Below, one piece after another: positions 35,506 through 43,660 of a stretch of 64,000 nucleotides of DNA. Position 1 is the stretch's first letter; each line of letters opens with the position of its first letter. Made by a program: the position numbers and the translations under genes. A model generated the notes under the pieces. That model searched no databases, was not told the origin of the DNA, and saw nothing but the letters and a program-made list of their open reading frames with translations. Location of the stretch: the NCBI GenBank assembly GCA_964555705.1, contig CAZKTN010000006.1, positions 41,904-105,903 on the forward strand, read 5' to 3'. Origin of the DNA: ZLKRG44 sp964555705. GTDB taxonomy: Bacteria > Planctomycetota > Phycisphaerae > Phycisphaerales > SM1A02.

Positions 35506-36538
35506 GAGGCACGTCGCCGTCCTCAAGCAGGAACGACCGAATCTCCCTCGCGACCTCGCGGGGCGAGTCCGCAAAGATGACGTGCCCGCCATCGGGAATC
35601 AGCACAGGCTTGACCCGGGCGATCCCGCGGGCGAACACGGGCAGCATTGAGGGGTCCGTGACTGCATCCTTCGCGCCGAAGATCACGAGCGTGGGCGCAT
35701 CGATCGCCGGCAGCAGGGGACGCACGCCGTCGAGCAGGAATGGGCGGATGCGGTCCACGATCGCCAGCCAGTCCGAGCGGCGCCCCACCGCACGGTCAAT
35801 CATCGCCTGGCGAAAGGGGGCAGGGATGGGTGGCGGACGAAGGAACACAGTGCGCACGACACGGTCGAAGTCGTCGCCGTCGGCGATGTCGAGCGGGTTC
35901 TCTCCACGGTCCGCCGAGCGCATGAAGTCGTTTCGCACGGGCGGGTCCACACCCGCGGGCGCCAGCAGCACCAGCCTCCTCACGCGATCAGGATGCTCCG
36001 CCGCATATGCCGCCGCGAACGCGCCGCCCATCGAGGTGCCGACGATGTCCATGCGGTCCGTGCCGATGGCCTTGCGGAATCCCTCGATCCACCGCACATA
36101 CTGCCCGGGCCCGAACGCCTCGCCGCGGCAAAGGTCGTGGTCACCGAAGCCGGGCAGGTCCGGTGCCCACACCCGACGCGTGGCCTTCACCCACGACATC
36201 GGCATCGTCATCGCTTCCTTGCTCGTGCCGAAGCCATGCAGGAACACGACTGGCACGGCGTCCGCCGGCAACTCGGGTCCCCCGCGCAGCGTGGGCGCAT
36301 CCCACCCATCCACATTGACCGACTCGAGCGACAGTCCCTGCAGCGTGCGGAAGGCCCACGTCGCTGTGGCGTGGAACCCTCGAGGCCAGTTCCACAGGAC
36401 AGCGCCTGCGGCGACAAGCATCGCCAGCGCCACACTGGCCGAGATCAGCATCGTCCGCACGATGCGCCACACGCGGCCCTTCCGCCTGGCGACGACACGC
36501 GCACCCGCCGATGCCGTCGCTGCACTCACGGCGCCCAA
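35447..36538 (-). CDS. Membrane-anchored alpha/beta hydrolase
   Basis: 363 residues with an N-terminal membrane helix (MLISASVALAMLVAAGAVLW) and an alpha/beta hydrolase domain: VVFLHGFGTSKEA (oxyanion), nucleophile GTSMGGAFAA, acid in FGAKDAVTD and histidine in DGGHVIFAD. It probably acts outside the cytoplasmic membrane on an ester or similar bond; the substrate is unknown. The start overlaps the end of the RluA-type gene by 13 bases, and the 3' end overlaps the deacetylase gene. Confidence 0.82.
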   Translation of the reverse strand: MGAVSAATASAGARVVARRKGRVWRIVRTMLISASVALAMLVAAGAVLWNWPRGFHATATWAFRTLQGLSLESVNVDGWDAPTLRGGPELPADAVPVVFLHGFGTSKEAMTMPMSWVKATRRVWAPDLPGFGDHDLCRGEAFGPGQYVRWIEGFRKAIGTDRMDIVGTSMGGAFAAAYAAEHPDRVRRLVLLAPAGVDPPVRNDFMRSADRGENPLDIADGDDFDRVVRTVFLRPPPIPAPFRQAMIDRAVGRRSDWLAIVDRIRPFLLDGVRPLLPAIDAPTLVIFGAKDAVTDPSMLPVFARGIARVKPVLIPDGGHVIFADSPREVAREIRSFLLEDGDVPLTQGQAREPAGTPPREGQP

Positions 36539-37314
36539 TCCCGCGCTCGCGAGAGCGCACGCTCCACATCATCAGTGGCCATCCCCAGCCGCTCGTGCAG
36601 CGCATCCATGAATCTCGGCGGAAGTGGAGCCTCGGCGCACACCGGCCCGCCTGCCGAAGGGAGCACGCACGAGATCCTCCATGCGTGCAGCAGAAGGGTG
36701 GGTAGAGCGCCGCGCGGCGGCTTGCTGGTGTTCGGCGGCAGAAGCGACCGGTAGACGCGGTCTCCCGCGACCGGGGCTCCGAGCCATGCCATGTGTGCGC
36801 GGATCTGGTGCAGCTTGCCGGTCTCGATCGCCACTGCGACAAGCGACGCCGTTCCGTGAGACGCCAGCGTCATCCAATGGGTGATCGCCGGCTCGCCACG
36901 CCGTGCGATCGCGCTCACCTTCATGTCGCCTCGCCGCACCTCCTCCAGCGGCTGGTCCGTGCGCCCTGCGGGCGAGGGGAGCTTGCCCGACACGACCGCG
37001 AGGTACATCTTGCGCACAGTCCGCGCCGCGAACTGCGCGCGCACCGAGTCGTAGGCCGCGGCATCGAGCGCGCACAGCACGCATCCGCTCGTCTCGCGGT
37101 CGAGCCTGTGCAGCAATCCCCAGTCGCGCGCCGCGCCGAGGCGCTCCATCCGAGCCCGGTACCTGCTCATGAGTCCGTTGAGCAGCGCATCCGAGGTGTG
37201 ACCAACGCCGGGCTGCGTCACGATGCCGGCGGGCTTCATCGCGCACACCATGTCGGGCCACTCGTGCACGAGCTCCCAGTCGACGTCGGGGTTGGCCACA
37301 GGCGGTGCGGGCAC
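36526..37314 (-). CDS. RluA-family pseudouridine synthase
   Basis: 262 residues from GTG 37314. The catalytic aspartate motif is GLLHRLDRETSGC; KPAGIVTQPG and ETGKLHQIRAHMAWLGAPVAGD are further family marks. It converts uridine to pseudouridine in rRNA or tRNA; no N-terminal S4 domain is present. TACGCT (37321-37326, minus strand) is 6 bases before the GTG. An in-frame ATG at 37344 would add ten residues and remove the leaderless arrangement. Confidence 0.88.
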   Translation of the reverse strand: MPAPPVANPDVDWELVHEWPDMVCAMKPAGIVTQPGVGHTSDALLNGLMSRYRARMERLGAARDWGLLHRLDRETSGCVLCALDAAAYDSVRAQFAARTVRKMYLAVVSGKLPSPAGRTDQPLEEVRRGDMKVSAIARRGEPAITHWMTLASHGTASLVAVAIETGKLHQIRAHMAWLGAPVAGDRVYRSLLPPNTSKPPRGALPTLLLHAWRISCVLPSAGGPVCAEAPLPPRFMDALHERLGMATDDVERALSRARDWAP

Positions 37315-37401
37315 GCAGGGAGCGTAGGGCAACACGCGTAGCATTCGCGTCCCGCGCGCCGCTGCGCGCGCCGCAGAGCAGACCCACGGAGCCCGCACCC
37401 C

Positions 37402-38577
37402 ATGCAACAGAGCCGAGTCACGAGCAGGCTCCGCCCATTCGGCGAGAGCGTCTTCACCACGATGAGTCGGCTCGCGGCGCAGCACAAGGCTGTCAACCTT
37501 GGCCAGGGGTTTCCCGACTTTGACGGTCCCGCGTTCGCCAAGGATGCCGCAAAGTCCGCGATTGATGCAGGATTCGGCCAGTACGCGCGCGCCTTCGGGC
37601 TTCCTGACACCAACGCAGCGATCGCAAGGTTTGCGTCACGCAGCCTCGGATGGAGTCCCGATCCGGACACCGAGGTGACGGTCACGGCAGGGTGCACCGA
37701 GGCGATCGCGGCCGTACTGCTCGGCCTGCTTGAGCCGGGCGACGAGATCATCCTGCTCGACCCCTGCTACGACTCCTATCCCGCCTGCGTCGCGATGGCA
37801 GGTGCAACCGCGAGGCGCGTCCGCCTCGAGGCCCCCGACTTCAGGATCGATGCGGACATGCTCCGGAGCGCGTGCTCCGCGCACACGCGTGCGATTCTCG
37901 TCAACTCGCCGCACAACCCCACCGGCCGAATGCTCGACGCCGCCGAGCAGCAGGCGATTGCGGATGTCGCGCAGGAGCGAGACCTCATCGTGCTCTCTGA
38001 CGAGGTGTACGAGATGATCACCTACGCAGGCCCGCACCGCTCGATTGCCACGCTCCCCGGCATGCGCGAGCGGACCATCGTGATGTCGAGCCTCGGCAAG
38101 ACGTTCTCGCTCACAGGCTGGAAGATCGGATGGACGGTCGCACCCGCGGACCTGACTGCCGCGGTACGCGCGTCGCACCAGTTCCTCACGTTCTGCGCGG
38201 CGACCCCACTCCAGAAGGCGGCCGCGACTGCGCTCGATGCGCTCGCGACCGATGACGCGTACCTGCGGCAGCTCGCCTCCGAGTACGCGTCGCGCCGGAA
38301 CTTGCTGCTTGGCGAGCTGGCCGCCGCCGGCTTCCGGTGCATCGTCCCAGAGGGCTCGTACTTCATCCTCGCCGACATCACCGACCGGGGGTTCACGGAC
38401 GACGTATCCGCCTGCCGGGCCATGGTGGCGGAGGCGGGGGTGGCGGCCATCCCAGCCTCAGCCTTCTACGACCCGTCCCACGCGGAACGGCGGTTCGCCC
38501 GCTTCGCCTTCTGCAAGCGGGATGAGACGATCCGGGCGGCAGGAGAGCGGCTTGCAGGCTGGCGCCCGCCGTGCTAG
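37402..38577 (+). CDS. PLP-dependent class I/II aminotransferase
   Basis: 391 residues. Fold-type I aminotransferase: AVNLGQGFPDFDGP near the start, LVNSPHNPTG, VLSDEVYEMI, and the PLP lysine in SSLGKTFSLTGWKIGW (about residue 233). It most resembles the methionine/kynurenine/glutamine transaminase group (YbdL-like), but substrate choice cannot be read from the sequence. The stop codon TAG is also the start of TAGCCT, the likely -10 of rplU. Confidence 0.88.
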   Translation: MQQSRVTSRLRPFGESVFTTMSRLAAQHKAVNLGQGFPDFDGPAFAKDAAKSAIDAGFGQYARAFGLPDTNAAIARFASRSLGWSPDPDTEVTVTAGCTEAIAAVLLGLLEPGDEIILLDPCYDSYPACVAMAGATARRVRLEAPDFRIDADMLRSACSAHTRAILVNSPHNPTGRMLDAAEQQAIADVAQERDLIVLSDEVYEMITYAGPHRSIATLPGMRERTIVMSSLGKTFSLTGWKIGWTVAPADLTAAVRASHQFLTFCAATPLQKAAATALDALATDDAYLRQLASEYASRRNLLLGELAAAGFRCIVPEGSYFILADITDRGFTDDVSACRAMVAEAGVAAIPASAFYDPSHAERRFARFAFCKRDETIRAAGERLAGWRPPC

Positions 38578-38580
38578 CCT
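38575..38580 (+). promoter_or_regulatory. Probable -10 element of rplU
   Basis: TAGCCT includes the stop codon of the aminotransferase gene. Transcription would start about 7 bases on, giving a leader of roughly 24 bases with the strong Shine-Dalgarno GAGGAGG at 38597-38603. Confidence 0.45.
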
Positions 38581-38610
38581 GCTCGGCTCGATTTTCGAGG
38601 AGGAAACCCC

Positions 38611-38928
38611 GTGTACGCAATCATCGAAGACAGTGGCACTCAGATCATGGTCCGTGAAGGCGACGTCATCGACATCGACCTGCGCGACCTCAATGGAGCC
38701 AGCACGGTCACCTTCTCCAAGGTCGTCGCCAAGGGCGCCGGTGACGGCACTGCGGCGACCATCGGCGCGCCCTACATCAGCGGCGCCTCGGTGACGGCCG
38801 AGGTCGTTGACCCGGCCAAGAAGGGTCCCAAGCTCCGCCTGAGCAAGTACAGCCGCCGCAAGGGCTACCGCCGCACGAAGGGCTCCCGCCAGGAGTACAT
38901 CCGCGTGCGTGTCGGCGCGATCGCCTGA
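38611..38928 (+). CDS. rplU: 50S ribosomal protein L21
   Basis: 105 residues, the usual L21 length. The start MYAIIEDSGTQIMVREGDVI and KLRLSKYSRRKGYRRTKGSR near the end are diagnostic; the C-terminus is slightly altered from the common GHRQ form. GTG 38611 follows a very good Shine-Dalgarno sequence. rpmA, its usual partner, does not follow; the next gene is on the other strand. Confidence 0.95.
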   Translation: MYAIIEDSGTQIMVREGDVIDIDLRDLNGASTVTFSKVVAKGAGDGTAATIGAPYISGASVTAEVVDPAKKGPKLRLSKYSRRKGYRRTKGSRQEYIRVRVGAIA

Positions 38929-39000
38929 CCGCACGCGACGCCTCAAGGTCAAGGCCGGCACCACGTCCGCCTGTCCCCTCGGCGTCAAGGCCTACTCGGT

Positions 39001-39975
39001 TCAGTCGTCCGCAAACCTGCTGCTGCGCGCGAGGATGTCCTCGATCCGCGCAGGCTCCTCCCACTCTCCGGTCATGCCGGAGAGGCAGATCGCCTCAATC
39101 AGGGCTGCCGTGCGCAGGGTGAGCGACTCAGGCATGGCGCGCTCGATCTGCGCATCGCTCGCAAGGCACTCCGCGGCGATCGACTCTGGCGTACCGAAGT
39201 CTTCCGGCGGCACGCTGGCGCTCTCGAGTTCCTTGCCCTTGGCGTCGAGCCGGACCATCATGCTGTCGTCGGCGATGATCGAGCCGTGTGCCAGCTGCAT
39301 GTGGGCTCGGCGCTCCCACACGGGTGCGCCCGCGCTCGCCACGATCGCAGCGCCACGCGAGTCCGCGTAGCGCATCAGGCACGATGCGGTTCCCTGAAAG
39401 CACTCGAGGGCCCGGCTCGCCGCATCAGGCGCATTCTCGCTCACCCGGGTCGGACGCTGGCCGGAGAGGGCACAGGTCACGCCGTCGGGCATCCCCATCC
39501 ACATCACGATCGCGCGCGCAGCATCGGCGAGTCGCGCCAGGATCGACCCATACGCCGGAGGTGCTACGGTCTCGACCAGCACATGGCGGCAATTGGCGCC
39601 GTCGAGGGCGGCATCGCCGGCCTGCGCCAGCATCGAGTCGTGTGCGAGCCCCGGCAGCAGGCAGACGCGTGGTGGCCTCGGCCCCACGCATGCGGAGGCC
39701 GGCAGCGGTTCCACACTGAAGACGGTGGAACGTCCCTCAACGAGCATGAGGGCGTCGCTCGCGGACAGCCGGTCCGTGCAGAGCAGGGGGGCGCCCTTCG
39801 TGCGGCTCGCGAATGTCCTTATGTCGTCGTGAGTTCGAGCGCCGGGAAACGCGTCGGGCGATGGGCTCGCTCCTCCGCCAATGTCTCCCACAACGCGGCC
39901 CGACGACGCAAGCGCCCGGATCAGCCACTCGGGCACCGTACGACCCCACAGGGCGATGTCTGTTGTGGACGCCAT
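39001..39975 (-). CDS. Unknown protein, weakly like Gfo/Idh/MocA C-terminal domain
   Basis: 324 residues. No complete family is recognised. The stretch GTASCLMRYADSRGAAIVAS followed by VWERRAHMQLAHGSIIADD resembles the substrate domain of Gfo/Idh/MocA oxidoreductases, but the N-terminal dinucleotide motif GxGxxG is not clear. It is divergent from rnpB; only ~40 bases separate the two. Codon use and composition match neighbours, so it is probably a real gene. Confidence 0.55.
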   Translation of the reverse strand: MASTTDIALWGRTVPEWLIRALASSGRVVGDIGGGASPSPDAFPGARTHDDIRTFASRTKGAPLLCTDRLSASDALMLVEGRSTVFSVEPLPASACVGPRPPRVCLLPGLAHDSMLAQAGDAALDGANCRHVLVETVAPPAYGSILARLADAARAIVMWMGMPDGVTCALSGQRPTRVSENAPDAASRALECFQGTASCLMRYADSRGAAIVASAGAPVWERRAHMQLAHGSIIADDSMMVRLDAKGKELESASVPPEDFGTPESIAAECLASDAQIERAMPESLTLRTAALIEAICLSGMTGEWEEPARIEDILARSSRFADD

Positions 39976-40007
39976 CGACTGCGCTCGCGCGGTCGCAAGT
40001 CTAGGGA

Positions 40008-40013
40008 TAACCT
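40008..40013 (+). promoter_or_regulatory. Probable -10 element of rnpB
   Basis: TAACCT lies 5-6 bases before the start of the RNase P RNA P1 stem. No clear -35 hexamer is visible. Confidence 0.4.
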
Positions 40014-40017
40014 TCGG

Positions 40018-40379
40018 GTGTGGTCAGGCGATCGCGTCCGGCTCTGTGCCGGGCGAGGAAAGTCCGGACACGACAGGACACGGTGATGGCGAATCGCCAC
40101 CAGCCCCGGCGCGGGGCTCGGGAAAGTGCCACAGAAAAGACACCGCCGGGAAACCGGTAAGGGTGAAAAGGTGCGGTAAGAGCGCACCGCTCCTCCGGTG
40201 ACGGAGGAGGCAGGGCAAACCCCGCCGCGTGCAAGCGCAAGCAGCTCCCTGGCAGACTTGTCTGCCGCCTGCGGTCCGCAGGTCCGGGAGCGGGTCGCGT
40301 GCTAGAGGGCGTCGGCAACGGCGCTCCCAGAGAAATGACCGCCGCCCGAAAGGGAACAGAATCCGGCTTACGACCACAC
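40018..40379 (+). ncRNA. rnpB: RNase P RNA (bacterial type A)
   Basis: About 362 nt. The ends pair as P1: GTGTGGTC (40018-40025) with GACCACAC (40372-40379). Conserved blocks are GAGGAAAGTCCGGAC near the 5' end, ACAGAAA and AGGGTGAAA in the middle, AGAGAAATGACC, and ACAGAATCCGGCTTA near the 3' end. It is the catalytic RNA that matures tRNA 5' ends. A strong intrinsic terminator follows. Confidence 0.95.
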
Positions 40380-40385
40380 AGCGCC

Positions 40386-40416
40386 CGGCGGGCCCGCAAG
40401 GGCCCGCCGCCTTTTT
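40386..40416 (+). terminator. Intrinsic terminator of rnpB
   Basis: Ten-base-pair GC stem (40386-40395 with 40400-40409) closed by a GCAA tetraloop and followed by CC then six T. Confidence 0.9.
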
Positions 40417-40551
40417 TCCCATCCAGCGCGCCGCCTCCACAGAGCCGATCCACGAGGCACGCATGAGCCCAACCTGTCGTGTCTCACGCAGGGCACTGCA
40501 CAACATGTGGGAATTTGGGAAACCTCTTGAGTGGCGAGACGCGCTCCTCCA

Positions 40552-40557
40552 TACTAT
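40552..40557 (+). promoter_or_regulatory. Probable -10 element, near-leaderless start
   Basis: TACTAT ends 7 bases before ATG 40565. A possible -35 (TTGAGT, 40527-40532) lies 19 bases upstream. No Shine-Dalgarno sequence is present between the element and the ATG. Confidence 0.45.
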
Positions 40558-40564
40558 GGCTCTT

Positions 40565-41140
40565 ATGTCCACACCAGCGAGGACGAACAGTCTCCAGTCG
40601 TACGCGATGCTGCTCTACCGAAGGGCAGTGCACCCCGAGTTCTTCGGCATCGAGGGGCGAAAGCGCCTCGAGCACGGCACGCTTGAGGCCGAGGCCTGGA
40701 TCTTCAAGGGCGGCCACGCGGTGCGCTTCCAGTCAGGTGCGCTGACGATGTGCGAGGTTGTGGTGGACCATCCCGCAAACCTGCCGGAGCGAGGCCTTGC
40801 CGCCAATCTCCCGTGCGCGGGCGAGCGGGACCATGAGGAGAAGCTCACCGAGGAGATCTCCTTCATGACGACCATCCAGACGGAGACGATGCCGGAGCAC
40901 CTCTATCTGAGCACCTACAAGGAGATGCTGGTGCACGGTCGCAGCCACGAGTCGCTGATGAGCGTGTGGACCGACGATCAGGGCAAGCCGAACCTGTCGG
41001 TGCTCGACATGCAGCGCTATCGCTCGGAGATCCACGTGCAGGGCTACCACCTCCGTAGCGACTGCGCCCTCGTGCTGCGCACCCAGTCGATGCTGAGGCT
41101 GCCGCGCTCCGCCGCGCTGCGTGCTTCGCCCCGGTCCTGA
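40565..41140 (+). CDS. Conserved unknown protein (possibly DUF2617-like)
   Basis: 191 residues. Recognisable conserved-looking segments are RAVHPEFFGIEGRKRLEHG, PCAGERDHEEKLTEEISFMT and HLYLSTYKEMLVHGR. From memory this recalls the DUF2617 family, but that is weak. No signal peptide or membrane segment. Sits after rnpB with its own promoter. Function unknown. Confidence 0.65.
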   Translation: MSTPARTNSLQSYAMLLYRRAVHPEFFGIEGRKRLEHGTLEAEAWIFKGGHAVRFQSGALTMCEVVVDHPANLPERGLAANLPCAGERDHEEKLTEEISFMTTIQTETMPEHLYLSTYKEMLVHGRSHESLMSVWTDDQGKPNLSVLDMQRYRSEIHVQGYHLRSDCALVLRTQSMLRLPRSAALRASPRS

Positions 41141-41238
41141 CCTTGCCTGGAGCGCGGGTTTCCCAATCCACTCCGCCGCACGAGCAAGGGCGTGGTGCTG
41201 TGCCTCGCGCTGCACGCCAGACGGTGGAGACAGACCGC

Positions 41239-41952
41239 ATGCTGGGATTGACCGAAGTCTGGGTTCGGACGGCTCATGTTCCAGAGCCGCACGCGCACCC
41301 GGTCGTCGCGGCGCCATGTGCGGAGACGTTCGCAGTCACCGCGATTCCGGAAGGGGGATCGGCACTCGAGCGGCTTGACGCCCTTCGCAGCCTTCACGAC
41401 GCCACGTGCCCTCACTGCACCACCGCCACCGGACACACGCAGACGGTGTTTGGCGAGGGAAACCCTGCCGCCCGGCTGGTGTTCGTCGGCGAGGCGCCGG
41501 GCGAGACCGAGGACCAGCTCGGCCGCCCATTCGTGGGCAGGGCAGGTCAGAAGCTCGACGAGATGATCAAGGCGATGGGCATGTCCCGGTCGGACGTCTA
41601 CATCGCCAACGTTCTCAAGTCCCGGCCGCCTGACAACCGGACTCCACTCCCGACCGAGGTGGAGCGGTGCGCTCCATTCCTCGCCGCGCAATTGCGGATC
41701 ATTCGTCCGGAGGTGATCGTCTCACTCGGAGGTCCCGCCACCAAGTTCCTGCTTGGGGTCGATACCGGCATCACCAAGCTCCGCGGGCAATGGGCCTCAT
41801 GGTCGCCACCGGGCGACGCGGAAGACGTCAGGATCCCCGTGATGCCCACCTATCACCCCGCGTACCTGCTCCGCAACTACACGCCCAAGACGCGGGGGGA
41901 GGTCTGGTCCGACCTCAAGCAGGTGATGGACCGCCTACGCAGACAGGCGTGA
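41239..41952 (+). CDS. Family-4 uracil-DNA glycosylase
   Basis: About 237 residues if ATG 41239 is used; TTG 41143 or GTG 41224 are in-frame alternatives and the start is unclear. It removes uracil from DNA. Family marks: VFGEGNPAARLVFVGEAPGE, RPFVGRAGQKLDEM, LGGPATKFLLG and MPTYHPAYLLRN. The usual [4Fe-4S] ligands are four cysteines; here CPHC and ERCAPFL supply three, but the usual KCRPP motif reads LKSRPPDN, with serine in place of cysteine. The enzyme class is firm; cluster integrity is in doubt. Confidence 0.9.
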   Translation: MLGLTEVWVRTAHVPEPHAHPVVAAPCAETFAVTAIPEGGSALERLDALRSLHDATCPHCTTATGHTQTVFGEGNPAARLVFVGEAPGETEDQLGRPFVGRAGQKLDEMIKAMGMSRSDVYIANVLKSRPPDNRTPLPTEVERCAPFLAAQLRIIRPEVIVSLGGPATKFLLGVDTGITKLRGQWASWSPPGDAEDVRIPVMPTYHPAYLLRNYTPKTRGEVWSDLKQVMDRLRRQA

Positions 41953-41972
41953 GCAGTGGGTGAAAATCTCGG

Positions 41973-42000
41973 GGAACCCCTCGCGCACCCTGTGCGTAGA
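41973..42000 (+). promoter_or_regulatory. ECF-sigma-type promoter
   Basis: GGAACC (41973-41978) and CGTAGA (41995-42000) are separated by exactly 16 bases, the classic arrangement of extracytoplasmic-function sigma promoters. It is unlike the TANNNT elements elsewhere in the window. A structured non-coding stretch with a terminator follows. Confidence 0.55.
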
Positions 42001-42006
42001 ACCGAA

Positions 42007-42132
42007 TGTAGGAAGTGAAACGGGCGCTGGAGTGTGAGCCCGCCTGGCGCGAGCGAACCGCAGACGCCAGAGTCAATGAGCCCCCCACGAGGAGCCTGTC
42101 GCGGCTTTAGGCCTGCGGCGGGCTCTTTTTTT
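42007..42132 (+). ncRNA. Candidate small RNA under the ECF promoter
   Basis: About 125 nt from the predicted start to the T-run. It can fold into three hairpins: CGGGC/GCCCG (42021-42025, 42038-42042), CTGGCG/CGCCAG (42044-42049, 42065-42070) and the terminator. No convincing protein is encoded: a frame from GTG 42034 runs through the terminator into the gap. It does not match a known RNA family that I recognise. Confidence 0.45.
42092..42132 (+). terminator. Intrinsic terminator
   Basis: Eleven-base-pair stem (42092-42102 with 42115-42125, two G-U pairs) followed by seven T; the assembly gap begins directly after. Confidence 0.8.
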
Positions 42133-42232
42133 NNNNNNNNNNNNNNNNNNNNNNNNNNNNNNNNNNNNNNNNNNNNNNNNNNNNNNNNNNNNNNNNNNNN
42201 NNNNNNNNNNNNNNNNNNNNNNNNNNNNNNNN
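42133..42232. other. Assembly gap (100 N)
   Basis: A run of exactly 100 N, a conventional placeholder for a gap of unknown size. It follows the T-run of a terminator. On its right the sequence resumes 25 bases before the stop of the Memo-family gene. Confidence 0.99.
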
Positions 42233-42257
42233 CGCGCCGATGTCGCGCGGTGGGCGA

Positions 42258-43463
42258 TCAGTCCGCCATGATCGCCATCGCGGCGCTGGTGATCAGGGCC
42301 GCACCCTGCGGGTCGAGCGACTCCGGTGACTGGCCGTACTGAATCAGCTCCGGGGTGCCGCCAGTCGCAAAGAGCGCTGCGGACATGTTGCCCACGCTGC
42401 ACCAGCGTGTGGCGTTGCCGCCGCCACGCACCGACTGCAGGAAGGCTTCGATGTCACCCGAGGCGTACTCGGCGAGCAGGCCTCGGTCGATCTCCTCCAC
42501 CTGCTTGCGCACCTGGGCTCCCACCGGTCCGGGATCGCCGAATGCCGGTCCAACGTGACTGAGGTCTGCCGACGCGATCACGAGCGTGCGACCCGGCATC
42601 GAGGTGATTGCATCCCGCAGCGCGGCACGGAACTCGGCGTACGACGCACGCGCGCCATCATCCGCGATCATGGCCCGCATTGGATCCGGAACAAGCGCCG
42701 CAAGGACGGGCACGCCGGGCAACGTGTGAGCAATCCACGGGATGTGGAACTGCACCGAATGCTCGCCAAGGAAGTCGGCCTCGTCCTTGAAGAGCCTGTC
42801 TCCAAGTTCGCGGCCGAGAAGGTCAGCCAGCGCTGCATCGGAGGGCACCACGCCAAATGGGCTGTCCTGACCGAGCCTTGTCGCGACCACGCCGTCGCCG
42901 AGGCCGAAGTGGTTCGTGCCAAGAAGAACGACGCGGTCAGGTCGGGCAGCGCCCGCCACCACGGTGTAGGCCGCCGCGTAGTTCGCGCCGCCACGCTCCA
43001 GATCCAGGTGCGGGGCCACGATGCCCAGAACCCCAGAGCCCAACTCGGCATCCTCTGCCGCCGCCAGAAGGGAGCCGATGGTCTGGGTCGCTGCCTCGCG
43101 CGTGTCGCCGGCAAACTTGGAGCCGGACGCCGGGAACGCGCCCGCGGAGCGGGTGCGCTCCATGGCCTCGCGCTCAAGACGGTCGAAGGTGGGACCCCAA
43201 AGAAGGCCCGACTCGTCGAGATTCGCGACAAGCTGCTTGAGCTGGTCCAGCGGGACCTTGGTCGCCTCGGAGATCTGATCCACCGTGTGCTCGCCCTGCA
43301 GCGAGTGGATGAGCCCGAGCGCCTGCGGCGGGACCACCATCATGCGGCCGGTCAGGTTCATGGGATCACGGAGGCCCACTCCGACCTGCTTGTCCCGCTC
43401 GACCCCAACGGGCTGGAAGGGGCGTACATGGGGGCGAAGCAGATGCTCGGTGATCTCGCTCAT
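42258..43463 (-). CDS. Memo-family protein (AmmeMemoRadiSam system protein B)
   Basis: 401 residues. The C-terminal ~270 residues are the Memo fold: GIVAPHLDLERGG, LLGTNHFGLGDG, EHSVQFHIPWI and LVIASADLSHVG, with the histidines and aspartates that line the putative metal site. The N-terminal ~110 residues look like a small helical/winged domain (SLQGEHTVDQISEATKVPL). The AMMECR1 and radical-SAM partners of the usual trio are not in the window. ATG 43463 follows TACACT (43473-43478, minus strand) by 9 bases. Its biochemical role is uncertain. Confidence 0.85.
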   Translation of the reverse strand: MSEITEHLLRPHVRPFQPVGVERDKQVGVGLRDPMNLTGRMMVVPPQALGLIHSLQGEHTVDQISEATKVPLDQLKQLVANLDESGLLWGPTFDRLEREAMERTRSAGAFPASGSKFAGDTREAATQTIGSLLAAAEDAELGSGVLGIVAPHLDLERGGANYAAAYTVVAGAARPDRVVLLGTNHFGLGDGVVATRLGQDSPFGVVPSDAALADLLGRELGDRLFKDEADFLGEHSVQFHIPWIAHTLPGVPVLAALVPDPMRAMIADDGARASYAEFRAALRDAITSMPGRTLVIASADLSHVGPAFGDPGPVGAQVRKQVEEIDRGLLAEYASGDIEAFLQSVRGGGNATRWCSVGNMSAALFATGGTPELIQYGQSPESLDPQGAALITSAAMAIMAD

Positions 43464-43570
43464 GGGCGGGCGAGTGTAGTGCCCGAAAATCGCTCAGATC
43501 CCGCGATCTCGGGTGAACTTGGGGTGCCGTTGGCCGATATGCAGGGCACGGCCGCGGTGTCCTGGCGCGC

Positions 43571-43576
43571 TATGAT
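43571..43576 (+). promoter_or_regulatory. Probable -10 element of the DUF1573-ankyrin gene
   Basis: TATGAT, a near-consensus hexamer, starts 90 bases before ATG 43661 and 108 bases from the divergent Memo gene. The transcript would have a leader of about 78 bases containing AGGAG (43647-43651). Confidence 0.4.
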
Positions 43577-43660
43577 TTGGGGCTCCCGTCGCAGTCACGC
43601 ACGGGAAGCTCTCGAACGCAGGCGCCACGACCGCCGCCACTTCCACAGGAGACGTCCCGA

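Noticed and set aside
40229..40564. Upstream extension of the unknown gene at 40565
   Set aside because: It would run through RNase P RNA and its terminator; a -10 element and ATG at 40565 give a better start.
42034..42132. Short frame from GTG 42034 into the gap
   Set aside because: It runs through a strong intrinsic terminator and has no recognisable similarity.
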